In this document: positions 11,371 through 23,535 of the stretch, piece by piece | Numbering within the stretch: the first letter of the stretch is position 1 | How the letters are laid out: the number at the start of each line of letters is the position of its first letter | Origin: Cryptomeria japonica | Taxonomy: Eukaryota; Streptophyta; Pinopsida; Cupressales; Cupressaceae | Length of the DNA: 64,000 bases | Direction: 5' to 3' | Assembly: GCF_030272615.1 (NCBI RefSeq) | Contig: NC_081409.1 | Coordinates: 244,401,924-244,465,923 of the forward strand | Made by a program: the position numbers and the translations under genes | Notes under the pieces: generated by a model | Databases searched by the model: none | The model's input: only the letters and a program-made list of their open reading frames with translations | Told to the model about the DNA's origin: nothing

Positions 11371-11622
11371 TAGGTGGGCCCCGATCGGCGTTCAGGGTCC
11401 GCATTCGATCACGGAAAAGTCAAACATGCGAGAAATCAAAAGTCAAACGTTCAGTCAACTCACCTCGTCCAGTGGCTCGTCGTCGATCACGGCCTGGCGC
11501 AGGATCTCGATCCTCGTGGGACGCTCCGGTCATCGTGAAGGCATGATGATTAGGTGGGCTCCGCTGCACTGAATAGTATCCTGAAATCGGCAAAGTGACG
11601 AATACAAGTGTCACTTTCGAAG

Positions 11623-12126
11623 TAAAATGGTTACAAGATTCACTTATGACAAGATAACTACTTTTGTAATTGATGTTTTATTGTGATCATTGAGTTGTAT
11701 CTCGGTGTAGGGGTTGTAGCAAATAAACAAGTTAGGGGTTGGTGCTCCTTGGGTTGGTGCCCTAAATTAGGGGTTGTAGCTCCTAAGGTTGGTGCCCTAA
11801 GTCAGGGATTGGTGCCCTAAATAAGGGGTTGTAGATCCTTGGGTTGGTGCCCTAAAATTTGTAACAAATCTCATTGTGAGGCTGGATTGGAGCAGTAGAC
11901 TTTAGCAGCATTGCCACCGAGGTTTTTCCCATCTTAGGGTTTCCTCATATATATTGGTGTTATGTGATGTCCCCTTGTGTGATTGCATTTGTGTTGGTCT
12001 CCCCACTAACTGGTAAGTCTGTTTTAAGTTAGATCTAATAACAGGTATGCTCACATAGGATAGTTAAAGGGAAAATTTTGAGAACCACTTATTCACCCCC
12101 CTCTTAGTGGTGCATTGTGTCTAACA
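11623..12126 (+). repeat. Element D 5' LTR
   Basis: It matches 15222-15738 from 'aaatggttacaagattcactt' to 'ggtgcattgtgtctaaca'. Internally it contains several degenerate copies of a unit of about 38 bp (ggggttggtgctccttgggttggtgccctaaat). The exact left edge is uncertain: the downstream copy begins TGAAATGG, whereas this one reads TAAAATGG. Confidence 0.8.
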
Positions 12127-12128
12127 AT

Positions 12129-12139
12129 TGGTATCAGAG
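12129..12139 (+). other. Element D primer binding site (initiator Met tRNA)
   Basis: TGGTATCAGAG starts two bases after the 5' LTR end. This is the standard Ty1/copia primer site, complementary to the 3' end of initiator methionine tRNA. Confidence 0.85.
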
Positions 12140-12199
12140 TGTAGGTTCCCAGTCAGATGAGCTTTTTCCAACTTGGGTAGATTCAAGATTAAGGACACA

Positions 12200-12410
12200 A
12201 TGGTTTGTTCAGTGTCAATCCCTTCTCCAGTGTTTAATGGATCAAACTATGCCATTTAGAGTTGTAGAAGGGAAGTCTACCTGTCCTCCCTAGGTTATGA
12301 CGTCTGGATGGCAATTGTTAATGGTCTCCCTAGGAATGTCTAACAAGAAACTATCATGAAAATGGGTAGCAATATCTTCTCGGTAAATGATCCAAATGTG
12401 ATGCAGTCTA
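12200..12410 (+). pseudogene. gag: Element D gag N-terminal remnant
   Basis: Translation shows the start of a copia Gag: a PVFNGSNYA motif, a tract corresponding to the usual 'W..R...YL.SLG.DVW.AIVNG' region, and in-frame stops (for example TAG in place of the conserved Trp at about 12258). It is recognisable only for about 60 residues; after 12410 the homology fades. It is non-functional. Confidence 0.65.
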
Positions 12411-15221
12411 AAAGCAAGAAAGATGATCAAATCTTCAAGTAGAATCCAACTCCACAAGATCCAATGAGCCAACATCAGGACACACAGAAAGAAAAATTGA
12501 AACTGCAAACATAACAAAATAGAAAGGGGAAATGTTTTTGGTTGATGCAAGATTGCTGTGAACTGGGGATGCTCCTGCATCAAAAAGACCTCAGAAAAAC
12601 AAAGACAAATGGTTTTGCTAGGCTCCCATAACTTGTGACAAACAAGAAAAGCATAAAGAGGAATGAACTTTTAATCTCCACTTTCCTTCAATTAAGAAGC
12701 ATGAACCCACCGATATCCCCAATCTCCACCTCTAAGTGAACAACATGAATAGAGCTAAGGGTACTGTAATAATAAAGGGAAATAACAACCTTAAACCTAA
12801 AATCAACAAAGAACCATACCTAAATGAGGACCACCTATATAGGTTGTCTGGCAACAAAGTCCCTTATCTCAGTAGGTCCTACAAACACAAGTGTCCAAAC
12901 TACCTCAATAGGTCCAATGGTAGCCAGGTAGAAGTTTACAATCACCACATGGGGACCTCCCAAGGTCAAGAGAAAGTCCAAATTGAAACCCCTCACCAAA
13001 AAAGACCGAAGACAAAGAAAGTCTCACCAACCAACTCTACAGTGAGAACCACCTCTACAGTATATTCAACAGTAGAGATCACAACAAACTTTGCAGCAAG
13101 GACCACCTCTATAGAATCTTCAGTAGTAGAGAGCACAACAAATACCAAAGGAACACATAGGTCAATCAAGAAAGTACCAAACCCAACAACAAAATCCTTG
13201 AAGAAAATCCCATAGCAAGAGTGGCATTGTGTTGTCATTGATGTCAACTGGTATAGGATGTTACCGGTATCACTGAAATGGATGCCAACTAAGTGAACAA
13301 GAGGGTGTTGGCATTAGAGTGTGATGTCAACTGAATTTGAAGATGGACCGGTATGGAAGAAGAGTTGATGTGTTGTCATTGGTCACAACAAGGTGACCAT
13401 CTTCATGTAGAAGGAAGAACCGATATGTACCAATATGCTAGAGGTGCAGTAAAGTGACCACTCCACTCAGTGAAAGGGTTATTGATATGGTGGTGCATAA
13501 AACCGAAATGAAGAGACTACATGATGGGCATTGATTGTGCTGAAGTGGTGGAATGTTGTTTGGATCACATCAACACCAGAGGTGAAGTTTGTGCAGGCCA
13601 CCAGATTGCTAGTGTAAGGATAGCTAACAGGACTCCCACCAGATGAAGAAGCTATCATAGGCTAGGTGATAGGTTGATAGAGTATGTTGCCTCTGTGTGC
13701 AGGATGACATATGGAAAACCACTAGGACATATGTCATGTTGAAGTTGTATCCTCTCCTCGGTAATGTCACTTGTATCGGTAGAATCACTCCCTGAGATAG
13801 ATAGGTGATTGAATGCAAAGACCATATGTATGAGTGGAAGATAAGGAATCCCATAGAGCATGAGATCTATTGGGACAGTGAAGGAAGAATGAGGAGTTGA
13901 GATGGTGTGTTTGACATCTTGACAAACCAGTTGGTAGGAGAACCAATTTGATGAAGAAGGATGCTAGTGAGTCTGCAGGGATATACATTGGTGATAGTTG
14001 ACATGTTATGTCAACTAGTGAAACATCAGAGAAGAGACAAGGAAGATAAGGTTCTCACTTGATAAAGAGGAGTGCATAAAACTAAAGGATAAGGAGAGTT
14101 GTCAGAGTTGCTATGGTGCTGGTGTGTGAATATATTCATAGAGGTATTACACCGACAGAGAAGTGAAGTGCAGATATAAGGGATACACTGACAATATAGA
14201 AAAGTTGATGGTAGGAAGGATAACCTGCAAGGTGATTTGTGTCGGTAGGGTCAGTGAACGGATATGGGTGTACCGGTTATGTGTGTGGTCGGTGACCAAG
14301 CTGAACCAATAGAGTAGTATGATGAGGTGGATACCGACTGTGATGCCACACAGAGCTGAGGTGGCAAATATGCTGAGGTCAGTGATGTCTGGTGTCAAAG
14401 AGGTTGTTGTGATTGGTCGACATTAAATGTTAATTGCGACAATCACGGAGGAGTTGCAGAATGTGCGGCTCGATGAAAGATGAATGAAAAAGGATAATCA
14501 GGGATCTGTTGGCACCATGATAAATGTCTGATATCCGACTGTAGATTGAGCTCAAGAAGAAAACAACTGGATCATAAATGTGTCGACTGATTTCAAGTCT
14601 AAAGAATAGGGTTAGATTTGCTATTTTTTAGCAAATATGCATTGGATGATGAAAAACACATACAGATGCATTCCTCCAATGTAGGTGATCGATCCAAGGT
14701 AGATTGGATTAGATCTGATGAAGATTTGATCGATGGAAGAAACCCTAACCGCCTGAGATTTGAATTGGCTTTTGGCAGGAAAACCAATCTATAAATATGC
14801 AAGCCAAAAAATAGAGATGGTTGTCGCTAGATGAGAGAGTGGGGCTGCTGAATAGAAGAAGAGAGTGCTACTATGAAGTGACTAAGGGTTAATTCTTCAT
14901 GTGAGAGAAAATCAGCTAAGTGCTCAATGCATACTAGAGAAGAGAGACTAAGAGTGAGGGTGAACCAGGTTGAAGTGTTCAACTGGTAGCAGTGCAGAAC
15001 CAGTAGTGGTTATACCAGCAGAGAAGAAGTGAAGAGAGATGCAAAGAAGGTAGATAGTGGACCGACAGATTGTAGTATCAGGAAAGAGAGGAACAATGAG
15101 GAGGAGATCCAATAGAGAGTAGGAGAGTAGAGGTGAACTGATAGAGTTTACCGACAGTCAAGAAGCAGGAGAAGTATACCGATGTAGTGGAGAAGGTATT
15201 TCACCGACAGAATAAGGTATG
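12411..15221. other. Element D interior, no recognised gene
   Basis: 2.8 kb with only short frames. The longest (12736-13215, +) has Thr/Lys-rich low complexity and a repeated 'TTSTVESTTN'-like tract that I cannot assign. The motifs 'accggta', 'taccgac' and 'accgacag' recur many times between 13240 and 15200. No polypurine tract is obvious next to the 3' LTR. Confidence 0.55.
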
Positions 15222-15738
15222 TGAAATGGTTACAAGATTCACTTGTAACAAGATAAATACTTTTGTAATTGATGTTTTATTGTGATCACTGAGTTGTAGC
15301 TCCTTTGGGTTGTAGCCCATAAACAATTTAGGGGTTGGTGGTCCTTGGGTTGGCGCCCTAAATCAGGGGATATAGCTCCTTGGGTTAGTACCCTAAATCA
15401 GGGGTTGGTGGTCCTCGGGTTGGTGCCCTAAATCAAGGGTTGTAGCTCCTTGGGTTGGTGCCCTAAAATTTGTAACATATCTCATTGTGAGGCTAGATTG
15501 GAGTAGTAGACTCCAACAACATTGCTCACCGAGGTTTTTCCCATCTTGGGTTTTTCTCGTATTTACTGGTGTTATGTGATGTCACCTTGTGTGATTGCAT
15601 TTGTGTTGGTCTCCCCACTAATCGATAAGTCTATTCTAAGTTAGATCTAATAACCAGTATGGTCACATAGGATAATTAAAGGGAAAAGTTTGAGAGCCAC
15701 TGATTCACCCCCCTCTCAGTGGTGCATTGTGTCTAACA
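15222..15738 (+). repeat. Element D 3' LTR
   Basis: It is the direct repeat of 11623-12126, starting TGAAATGG and ending CTAACA. It differs from the 5' copy by many substitutions and small indels within the 'ggttgtagctcc' tandem region, so the insertion is not recent. Confidence 0.8.
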
Positions 15739-18027
15739 GAAGACCACCACCTAAATAGTGATCCAAATAGTGGAGTCAAATGTCATCCAAACACTCGAGA
15801 CCCCCAAGACCAAGAATAGGGAATGTACTACCCTCACCCAACACCAAGAGAAAAGCCCTTGAAGCAGCATATTGCAACACTCCTCCAAGCATCATGAAGG
15901 CCCAAAAACACAAAATCAAACAAAACCATCTACACATCTATAGAGAATCCATGGACAAGCAAACAAAGATCAAAGATGAGGATGCAACAAACATAGCAAT
16001 CGAATAGGTACCCATGGACCACCATGAACAGGGCACCACAACCAGGGAAGAAGTGACAAAACCACCAAAAACTTCCAGGCTCACCTAATTCTTGCACATG
16101 CCAGAAAATAAAAATCAACCTAGAAAGGGGGGGAAAAGGAAACTCCAACAACAACTAGAAAATCTCAACAAGCTCAAGCATAGGCCCCCCTCTAGCATGC
16201 ACATAATAGCCTCCCCAAAATAGAGAAGTGGCCAAGAGAAATTGGCAACAAGCACCAAGTAGAGGCATCAAAATCCATCTCCAAGGATAGGGTAGGAGAC
16301 CAAACCAACCCACATGCCCACCCACCAAAGCCAAACTAGAGCATGGATAAAGGGAAATGAGCACCGTTGAGCTAGGAGACACAAGTCATTAGCTTCATCC
16401 TCATCCTCATCCTCATCATCTGTATTCTCATCCAGATCTCCATCCCCTTCATCGCTACCCCCCAAAACCCTTGTTCTTGCTTTGTTGTTCATTTCCAAAC
16501 TCCTTAGTGTTGGAATGTTAATTATCATTATTTTTTTTTGTATATAACCTCTATTTTCATGTTTTTTACTAATTTTATTAGATTGATATATAATTGAACA
16601 TTGAATACAAAGGAAGTTGGCAAAAAGCTCAAATTTTGGAGGAGTGTGAAGCCAAAAATGAACTAGACAACTACGCAATTGGTGGAACTGAATCCCAAAG
16701 TTTAAGGTATGTTATCTCTATCTTTCTACTTTTTACTCACGTAACCTTGTCAACATAGTCCATGTGCTAGATATCATAGAGTTAATTCACTTCATTATAG
16801 CTCAATTATTGGCTTGAAACACACAACCATTGTTTAATTGCAATCATTTTCATCTATTTTGTTCTTTTTGTATTCCTTTTCTTGGATTTATGTTTATGTT
16901 ACCATATTCCTAGTTAATATGTGGATGACGCCAAGACAACTTAAGAGGTGCATGTTGACATGTAAGTAAACATATGTTACACTGTTCATGCCACTTCTTC
17001 CTTATGCTTTGTGATGTATTTATATGGGACTTTTTAGTATGCCACATGTGTATGTTGTGATCTTGTTGATGGGCCTTTTATACTCACCTAACATGCAGGC
17101 TTTGCAAAGCAAAGCCTCTCTTGAAAAGAGTTAAGATTATGAAATCCCTTCTCTCCAAGGTCTTGTTTGTCAGGTCATGATGGTGTTTGGGTAACTTAGG
17201 GCTCAAATTAATTTTTCAATCAATGTGGTAGTGTTGGTCATAGAAGACACTTATGTGGATTGATAAGAAATACAATGTAAAAGATGTAAAGGGATAAAGG
17301 AGAGACATAAATAACCATGCAAGTTAGTTAATCAAAGATAAGTACTTTCAAACAATCATATATCATTAATAACAAAATAGATAGCAACACGTGCAATTTC
17401 CATCCATATGTGAGGTCTACAACCTTATGTGTAGAGAGAGATGATTAAACAACTTCACATACCGTAACAATGAAATCCACAAAATTCAGAACATTCATGC
17501 TATCTAAGATAAGAGAAGATATAAGATCACAAAAATACTAACTTCATTCAATGAAACAGGCGATCCACAAAGCAACATGCATCGATTACTTATGAAAGAA
17601 TAATGGTACCAACGAGCACAAATACTCTAGAAGTAACAAATTTTAGAATTAAAAAATATTGAAATGAAAATGTTGCAAGTAAAATCCTAACTAGGACCTC
17701 CAATCTTCAATTTTCAGACCCTTCAACTGACCTAATTTGTTACAATTATAGTACCATGCCCCCTATTTCCTAGGAACAAAACATTCCTATAACCCAGTTA
17801 CAAAATGGTGGGAGTCACAGTCGACAAGCAAGTCACTGCTTTTGAACTCCACTTAGCTATCACTTGCTGCATGTGAACCAAGAGTCTTCTTTAGGCGTGG
17901 TTGTATCTGCAACCTCTATGTGGGTGTGTCTAGCTGGGAGTGGTGCTCATGCTTGATAGGTGTGATCAAGATATAGTTCAAAAACTGTAGCTATCAGAGA
18001 GCGCACTAGGAGTTAACCTTTTGTTTG
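15739..18027. other. Spacer without a recognised gene
   Basis: Codon-like texture is present in 15780-16150 (+; Lys/Pro-rich, several stops) but matches nothing I recognise. A (cctcat)n-like run lies at 16394-16425. The remainder is AT-rich. The segment 17700-18027 lies downstream of the minus-strand ORF C and may be its 3' untranslated region. Confidence 0.5.
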
Positions 18028-19536
18028 TCATTTGCTCTTTCTGTAACCGCAATAGTTTCGCATGTAGCAGTCTATCGAGGAAGATGGTGGATCTGACACA
18101 TATCCAATCCAGAACTTTGAAACCCTTAGGATTTCCCTAATGTGCTCCATCTTATCAACTATTTCATCCATCATTTTTGTGGCTTGGTGACACTGGAGAA
18201 CCAGATACATATACCTATCCATAGTTAAGACATCGAACTCGATAGTTGGCGAGAAGTACTCAGCTACGTATGCATCCCATTGCTTGAGGAATGACTCTTG
18301 GTGCAGTGTACCATATTGTGTTATATTTATTCCATTCGTGCCCAACAACTTTGTTATATATTGTTCATATTGAGATCCAATATACCAAATAAGGGTGGAT
18401 CCCCCTTGAGTACCTTGGCTCTGCATTAATCCAACATCTCCAACTTCAATTCCAAAATATCAACACATGACTGCAAAGTGCTGAGATCTTCTCCGTCTAG
18501 CATGTCCTCCTTCTTTATCACATCTTCACCTAATTCTTTGAATTTCTTGATCACTTGAACTTCTTTTGAGAACCTATTTGATTGGGTTTCCCATTGCATG
18601 GAATGGTAGATGAGGTCCTTTCCAAGGAGATGGGTGTCTTCATATATCTGCATAATGTCCTGTAAGAATGCCCTCACTTTTCTCAATTGATCCTCAATCC
18701 AATTTTTAACTATGGTAGCCACTTTTGTCATCTCGTACAATGCTTTAACCTCTTCTTGTTGGAGCACTGAAGTTGAAGGTAAGATATCACCTGCCATTGA
18801 GTCCAATGACCTTGACCTTGTAATGACAAACTATTTATATTGTTGTAGTTGTGCCTTGACCTCCCTTTTGGATCTGTGCTCCTTTCCTATTCTTGTTTTT
18901 ATTGTTGACGTGACGACGTCGAGGGAGGCCATTTCTCCCCATTTGATTTGTTTGCCAAAGTTTACTTGGGAGATTTGGTACCTTGGGGATGTTTGTTGTT
19001 CACCTTCACCTTCTGTATCTTGTATCAGGGGGACCACACTGGCAATTAAATCTCCTGAATCATTTCTTAAAAGATGGTGGAGAGTTTTGGCCTTTTTGGT
19101 TCTCCTCGGGGACTCAATGATTGCATCTTGCAAGGCAATTCTTAGGAGAACAATCTTCTTCTTCTTTTGGAAGTTGAAACTTAGCCACTGCGGCATGCTT
19201 GAGTCTTGTTGTTCACCTTGGGTGGTGACTTGGGCAGTTATAATGTGGGCCTTTTCTTGCTGCTCTTATTCCTCCTTCTCTTGTTACTCCTCATTCATAT
19301 CATAAGGCTACTTGTGTAGTTGTTGTTGTGCAGGTTCTTCATGTTGTGGTGGAGGTTGTGAAGGTTGTGAGTTTTTTTGTGCAAGGTTTTCTTGAAGTAC
19401 TTGTTCATAACCATGTTGTTGCTTCTTAGAAAACTCTTCTAACTTCTCACCCACTTCTTATTCAAAAGCTTGTTTATTAGCCTCATTTTGTTGGTTTTGT
19501 TGATTTCCTTCTAATTGCTTGAGGAGCAATTCCTAG
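18028..19536 (-). pseudogene. ORF C, 3' part: unknown long protein, split by element B
   Basis: The minus-strand frame from 19536 to 18028 is Gln/Glu-rich at first (about 19530-19320), then basic (near 19170), then predicted helical (18806-18430), and ends with 'YCGYRKSK'. It is broken by several stops (about 19457 and 18831-18833) and a frameshift near 18426. Its first bases are the CTAGG half of the target duplication of element B. Across that point the frame matches the one arriving from 47482, so this is the continuation of the 47482-49739 coding segment. I do not recognise the family. It could be a host gene or an extra frame of another transposon. Positions 18833-19536 are repeated at 45657-46351. 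Confidence 0.6.
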
Positions 19537-20681
19537 TGTGATGCTAAAAATGTTTGTCAATGGAAACAATCATACACATAGTTGAGACAATAAAACATAA
19601 GTAGGAAGAAAATACAAAAGCTAGATTAAAGATGCAAACCCATAGCCTCCTTTCAAATGTCCCATCTTCCTCTATTCTTGAGGACCTTGAAGGTTGTATA
19701 ATTGTTGGCTCTCAGTGGAGCAATGACCTTCAATAGTAACAACTCAAGAATTGAGTATCTAGTTGATCATGATTGATTGTGCAAATGATATGAGATGCAT
19801 GATGATTGATGGATGATTTAGCTAGAATGATCTATTCAAGCTACATGATTGATAAAATGGAAACTAAATTAACCTAGTAAAAGATATTCTAAACATGCTA
19901 ATATTGATCTAATTGCCAATTATGCTAGATGATTAAGATATAAAATGCCTATAGTAATGATACTAAAATCTAGGATGCAAGGGATTTTTATTGCTCCAAA
20001 ATGAGGCGTATTTATAGGATTTCCAAGGCTAAAGCCGAGGTGGCAGGAATCAACGATCTAGATTTGATATGAAGATATCAAGGGATAGAATTGAGGAAGT
20101 TGGAGAAGAGGTTGGAGGAAGGGACACATGTCATCTCTGTGGTGACAAGTGTCAAGGAACCTTGCTCATGAGAGGGAAAGTGTCCAAGGGAGAAGACATG
20201 TGGCCAAAGTGCCATGTGCCTCAAGGAGGGGATATCCAACCCACAGGTGGTTAGAATAAAATAGGTTACGATGTGCAAGATAGGATATAGTTAGTTAAAC
20301 CCATGATTAGATGGAATGGGTTAGGTTAGGGGGTGGTTAGGCTAAGTGGTTAGAAGTTAGGAGCCATGTGCTCATTTGAATTTAGAAATTTAAATAATTA
20401 TGAAAAATGGATAATTAATTTCAACAAACTTGGATTTGTTAAAATTAAGTATGGGATTAGAAGAATTGATTTAAATGGAAGGAGGATTAATTAATTTAGA
20501 TTAATTAATCAAAGGGGATTATTGAAATGAACTATATAAATAAATCATTTAGAATTATTTACAAGTAGATGAATAGGGAAATTAATCAAATTAATCGTGA
20601 ATTCAATTAATTCAGAAGGGGAATTAATTAAATAATTGTGTATTTAATTAATTATCTTCAGACCATTTTTAGGTTTATACA
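19537..20681 (-). repeat. Element B 3' LTR
   Basis: It is a direct repeat of 46352-47481, running on the plus strand from TGTGATGC to TTTATACA. The flanking CCTAG at 19532-19536 equals 47482-47486 beyond the other LTR, giving a 5-bp target-site duplication. On the minus strand the LTR begins TGTATAAACC and is preceded by a polypurine tract, which fixes the orientation of the element. Confidence 0.85.
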
Positions 20682-20699
20682 TTTTGCCCCTCTTTAAAG
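20682..20699 (-). other. Element B polypurine tract
   Basis: On the minus strand, AAAGAGGGGCAAAA immediately precedes the LTR start TGTATAAACC. Position and composition fit the plus-strand primer of reverse transcription for an element reading right to left. Confidence 0.8.
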
Positions 20700-22095
20700 T
20701 GATGTGTGATGCTGTGTTGGTTCAAAGAAAACTCGATTTGATGATGTTGATGATATGATTCGATGCGGATTTGATCTCGATATGATAAATTTTGATTGGA
20801 TGTGGACATGATTTGATATGATGCCCTAGACACTGATTGATAGGGTGCGACATGAGGATGCCCCCTCAGGAGACGAATCAGATAATTTTTTGATGTTTTT
20901 GAAATTTTCTCGATTTTGTAATTTTTTTGATATTTTTGATATTTTTGATATTTGCACGATTTTAGAATTTCAATGATTTTACGATTTTTAAATATTTCAA
21001 AGTTGATCTGATTCATTTCCCAATAAGAAATTTGAACATCCTGTCCTACCAAGCTGATTAATTAATTAGATGATTAAAAATAAGTGCAATAAAAATCCCA
21101 CTTAAATGCCCCACTTTGAGTTTAAAAAGTGAAAATCACTTTTATCACTCCTCATTTGTGCACTTTGAGTTATTGAAAAATTTGCTCTAGAGAAGGAAAT
21201 GGCCATCCCATACCACCAGCACAGGTTCAAGCAAGTTTGACGTTACGAGCGTCCTCCGCCCTACGGTCCATCGGTACGTACCCCAAGAAAACCCTCCTTT
21301 GTTAAATTTTTAGTTGATTTTTGAAAAAATTAGCCAGTTTTAGAAAAAATCATTTTTCTCCATTTTTATCATGTGAGTGTTTAAAATTTTTGCATTTTTA
21401 AACTAGGTTTTCGACGGGGCGAAATGGGTTTTTAGCCTTTTTTTTTAATTTTTAATTTTGCGCTTTTTTAAAAAAAGTTACTTGTTGGGGCGCCACGTGG
21501 CCACCCGCCAACGCCATGGCTAGCGCATCAGGCACCAAGGTAGGCATCGTCGGTGCCACCGAGGTACTATGAGTGCCAAGGGTGGTGCCACCGAGGGTGC
21601 CACGAGTGTCATCGAAGCCGTCAAGGGCACCAAGGTAGGTGCCACAAGGACACCACCACTGCCACAGCGAGTCCCCCAAGACGCCGTAGGCCGAGACACT
21701 GCCGTTGAGGCAAAATTTTGAGATTGATTGCAATGAGATAAATTCTTGTGCCCCAACTCCCAAATTGTCGTGATTTTTGATAAAGGCGATGAAATACTGC
21801 CAAGCTGATTTGATTTTTGATTGATTTCAATAGGGTAAGATAGATTCAATTAGGTATCAAATTGACAAAATTAGATACTCCTAATTGATGAAAATTGATG
21901 ATCAGTTTTGATTATCTTGATTTGTGTGCCAGATAAGATAGAATTGATAACGACCTCATGATAGATGACACTCGCTGATAGGGGCTCAAAAAGATTTGAT
22001 AGAAATCTCATATGAGCAAGATAGACTGATAGATTGATTTGATTGATAGATAGATGAATCGAGATACTGATATGATGATGTGATTTGATTGCAGG
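20700..22095. other. Element B interior between LTR and PMD gene
   Basis: AT-rich, apart from a GC-rich block at 21485-21700 with repeated 'ggtgccaccgag', 'ggcaccaaggtagg' and one 'ggggcgcc'. This block occupies the same place relative to the PMD gene as the GGCGCC-rich intron of element A, so it may be the equivalent intron. No frame is worth calling. Confidence 0.5.
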
Positions 22096-23530
22096 AGCCC
22101 TTTAGTGTCCTCCAGTCTTGGAAGCACTTCCCAAAGATGTGGATGTTGATACCCCACCTTAGCCAGGTAGAGTGAGACCACATCGGTAGGTGTGTCTTAT
22201 CTTCCCTTCTTGATATGCCTCGACACTTGATTAACCAAGATCTTCTAACAACATTAGCTGAGAGGTGGCACAATGACCACAACACCTTCCACCTACCGAT
22301 CAGTGAGATGACTATTACACCCAAGGATGTATCTCAGATACTGTGCATCCCAGTGATGCGAAAGTTGGTATATTATGATCTCAGTGAGCATAGTTGCACA
22401 GATGCACTTCGTAGAGTTTTTGACGATGATGAGGTTGGAGGATATGACATTGCATGGCAGGAAATGTTAGATCTAGGTTATGCCACATTACCTATTGTGC
22501 TTGTTGGCTTCGTTAGGGGTTTCCTTTGTCCTTATCATAGGTCAAAGGGATTATCCATTGGATGGGGTCATCTCCTTGAGAAGTTGGTTACACGGAGGAC
22601 TCATTTTGCTTGGGGATCTTGCATGTTGGCCCACCTATATTATGATTTGCACCAAGTAGTGTATCAAAGATCAACTGCATCATCAATAGGGGTTACAGTT
22701 CTCCAGATATGGACTTGGGAGCATCTTCCCATCACACAACCATTGGCAGATAGAGAGAGACCTATAGGTAGGCCTTACACACATGGATATCTAGGTATTA
22801 TTGTCCAGTGAAAGCTAGGAAAAATGGAGTATTGGCGATGAGAACTAGATGACCCAGATACAGTGATATGGAGACCCTATAGAGATTGTGAGGTCTGGAC
22901 AAAGGATGTAGTTGAGATGCCTTATGTATTCTTGACTCGATACCTGATTGGATCTATACCCTATGTTATTGAGTGATTCCTTTGCACGAGGGTGTTGAGA
23001 TAGTATGGCAGGATACAAGGGATTCCATAGAGTATAGCCCACTATGCATGCAGGAGACTTGATGTGTCTACTTGGAGGCCCACTATTACGTATGAGAAGG
23101 CATACGCAAAGTACGTATCATTGGTTCCATAGGATTGGGATTATTTACCATGTAGCATAGATAACGGGAGGACTGGCAAGTATGCTGCATATTTTACTGT
23201 ACACAGGTTTCCTAGATTGACTTGTACTGATGAGCCAAAGCCAACTTTAGATGAGGATGATGAGAGGCCACGATGCAGAGCTCTGAGACAACCGAGGGAT
23301 GGCGGGGGGAGAGGAGGTGGGGATGAAGATGATGGCGGAGATGGAGGGGATGGCGAAGATGGATATGGAGGAGATGTAGGATATTATGGTGGTGGAGATG
23401 GAGGAGATGATGATGGGGGAGATGGCAGAGCAGTGGCAGTGGTATCAATAGGCACGCTAGGAGCCAACAGTTCTAAACCTGCTAGAGAGATAGCTATGGA
23501 TTGGGTGACTCAGGTGGTCAGATAGAGGAG
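22096..23530 (+). pseudogene. Element B antisense gene: plant mobile domain protein (5' and central part)
   Basis: A TTGATTGCAG acceptor at about 22095 leads into a frame whose start aligns with exon 2 of the element A gene (IPHLSQVE beside IPRLTQSE). The PMD core follows: LAERWHNDHNTFHLPISE, DVSQILCIP, and FAWGSCMLAHLYYDLH near residue 135 of the open stretch that begins at 22215. Between 22811 and 23217 the same frame carries several stops but keeps IWRPYRD, YLIGSIPYVIE and TRVLR. The 3' part (23217-23525) is Gly/Asp-rich, echoing the acidic tail of the A copy. The gene runs opposite to element B and is cut by the solo LTR at 23536 and by element C at 24720. Confidence 0.75.
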
Positions 23531-23535
23531 ATCAG

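Larger units (their letters stand above)
8900..11544 (-). pseudogene. Element A antisense gene: plant mobile domain (PMD/MAIN-like) protein, two exons
   Basis: Exon 1 runs from an ATG at 11544 to 11464, then a GTGAGT donor; the acceptor TTTTGTAG precedes exon 2 at 11189. Joined, the frame reads through the border (LDE|GLPYMREH). Exon 2 holds the PMD signature: an LMERWDPDTCTFHLPVGE-type box, LEDVYRILRLPI, the YAWGQSMLAHLYHDLE region and VPFYFDRVRRQFGL. A long Asp/Glu-rich tail (9750-9950) follows, then a repeat of about 14 residues with coiled-coil character (9098-9300). Interruptions include a TGA in exon 1 (about 11532), a TGA at 10302-10304, and frame changes in the tail. PMD proteins include Arabidopsis MAIN and MAIL1, and the domain is widespread in transposons. 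Lying antisense just after integrase fits the extra frames of Tat elements. Role in the element is unknown. Confidence 0.8.
903..11622 (+). mobile_element. Element A: Tat/Ogre-like Ty3/gypsy LTR retrotransposon, 3' end not identified
   Basis: The order is 5' LTR, primer-binding-site candidate, protease, G-patch, RT, RNase H, a second RNase H, and integrase (HHCC then DDE), followed by an antisense PMD gene. Two RNase H domains and an extra antisense frame between integrase and 3' LTR are recorded for the Tat lineage of plant Ty3/gypsy elements. No second copy of the 903-2560 LTR is visible in the window. The right end is therefore either lost or disrupted by element D, which starts at about 11623. 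Three lesions (a TGA, a frameshift and a TAG) interrupt the polyprotein. The right boundary given here is simply the edge of element D. Confidence 0.75.
11623..15738 (+). mobile_element. Element D: Ty1/copia-type LTR element, largely non-coding
   Basis: Two direct repeats of about 0.5 kb (11623-12126 and 15222-15738) end in CTAACA and flank 3.1 kb. The left one is followed by TTGGTATCAGAG, the initiator-Met-tRNA primer site typical of copia elements, and by a remnant of copia gag. GAAG occurs just outside both ends (11619-11622 and 15739-15742), a possible partial target duplication. The rest of the interior has no recognisable protease, integrase or RT, so this is a decayed or non-autonomous derivative. 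Confidence 0.8.

Noticed and set aside
12736-13215. 159-residue frame inside element D
   Set aside because: Thr/Lys/Asn-rich low complexity with no motif; the flanking DNA shows no supporting coding signal.
11223-18027. A 3' LTR for element A
   Set aside because: I looked for a second copy of the TGTAGCATCG start and the CTACA end and saw none. Element D occupies part of the place where it would be.
18826-20681. A longer LTR for element B starting at the left edge of the repeated block
   Set aside because: The target duplication CCTAG and the TG terminus lie at 19532-19537. The block to the left is coding sequence continuous with ORF C beyond 18826, so it is flank, not LTR.
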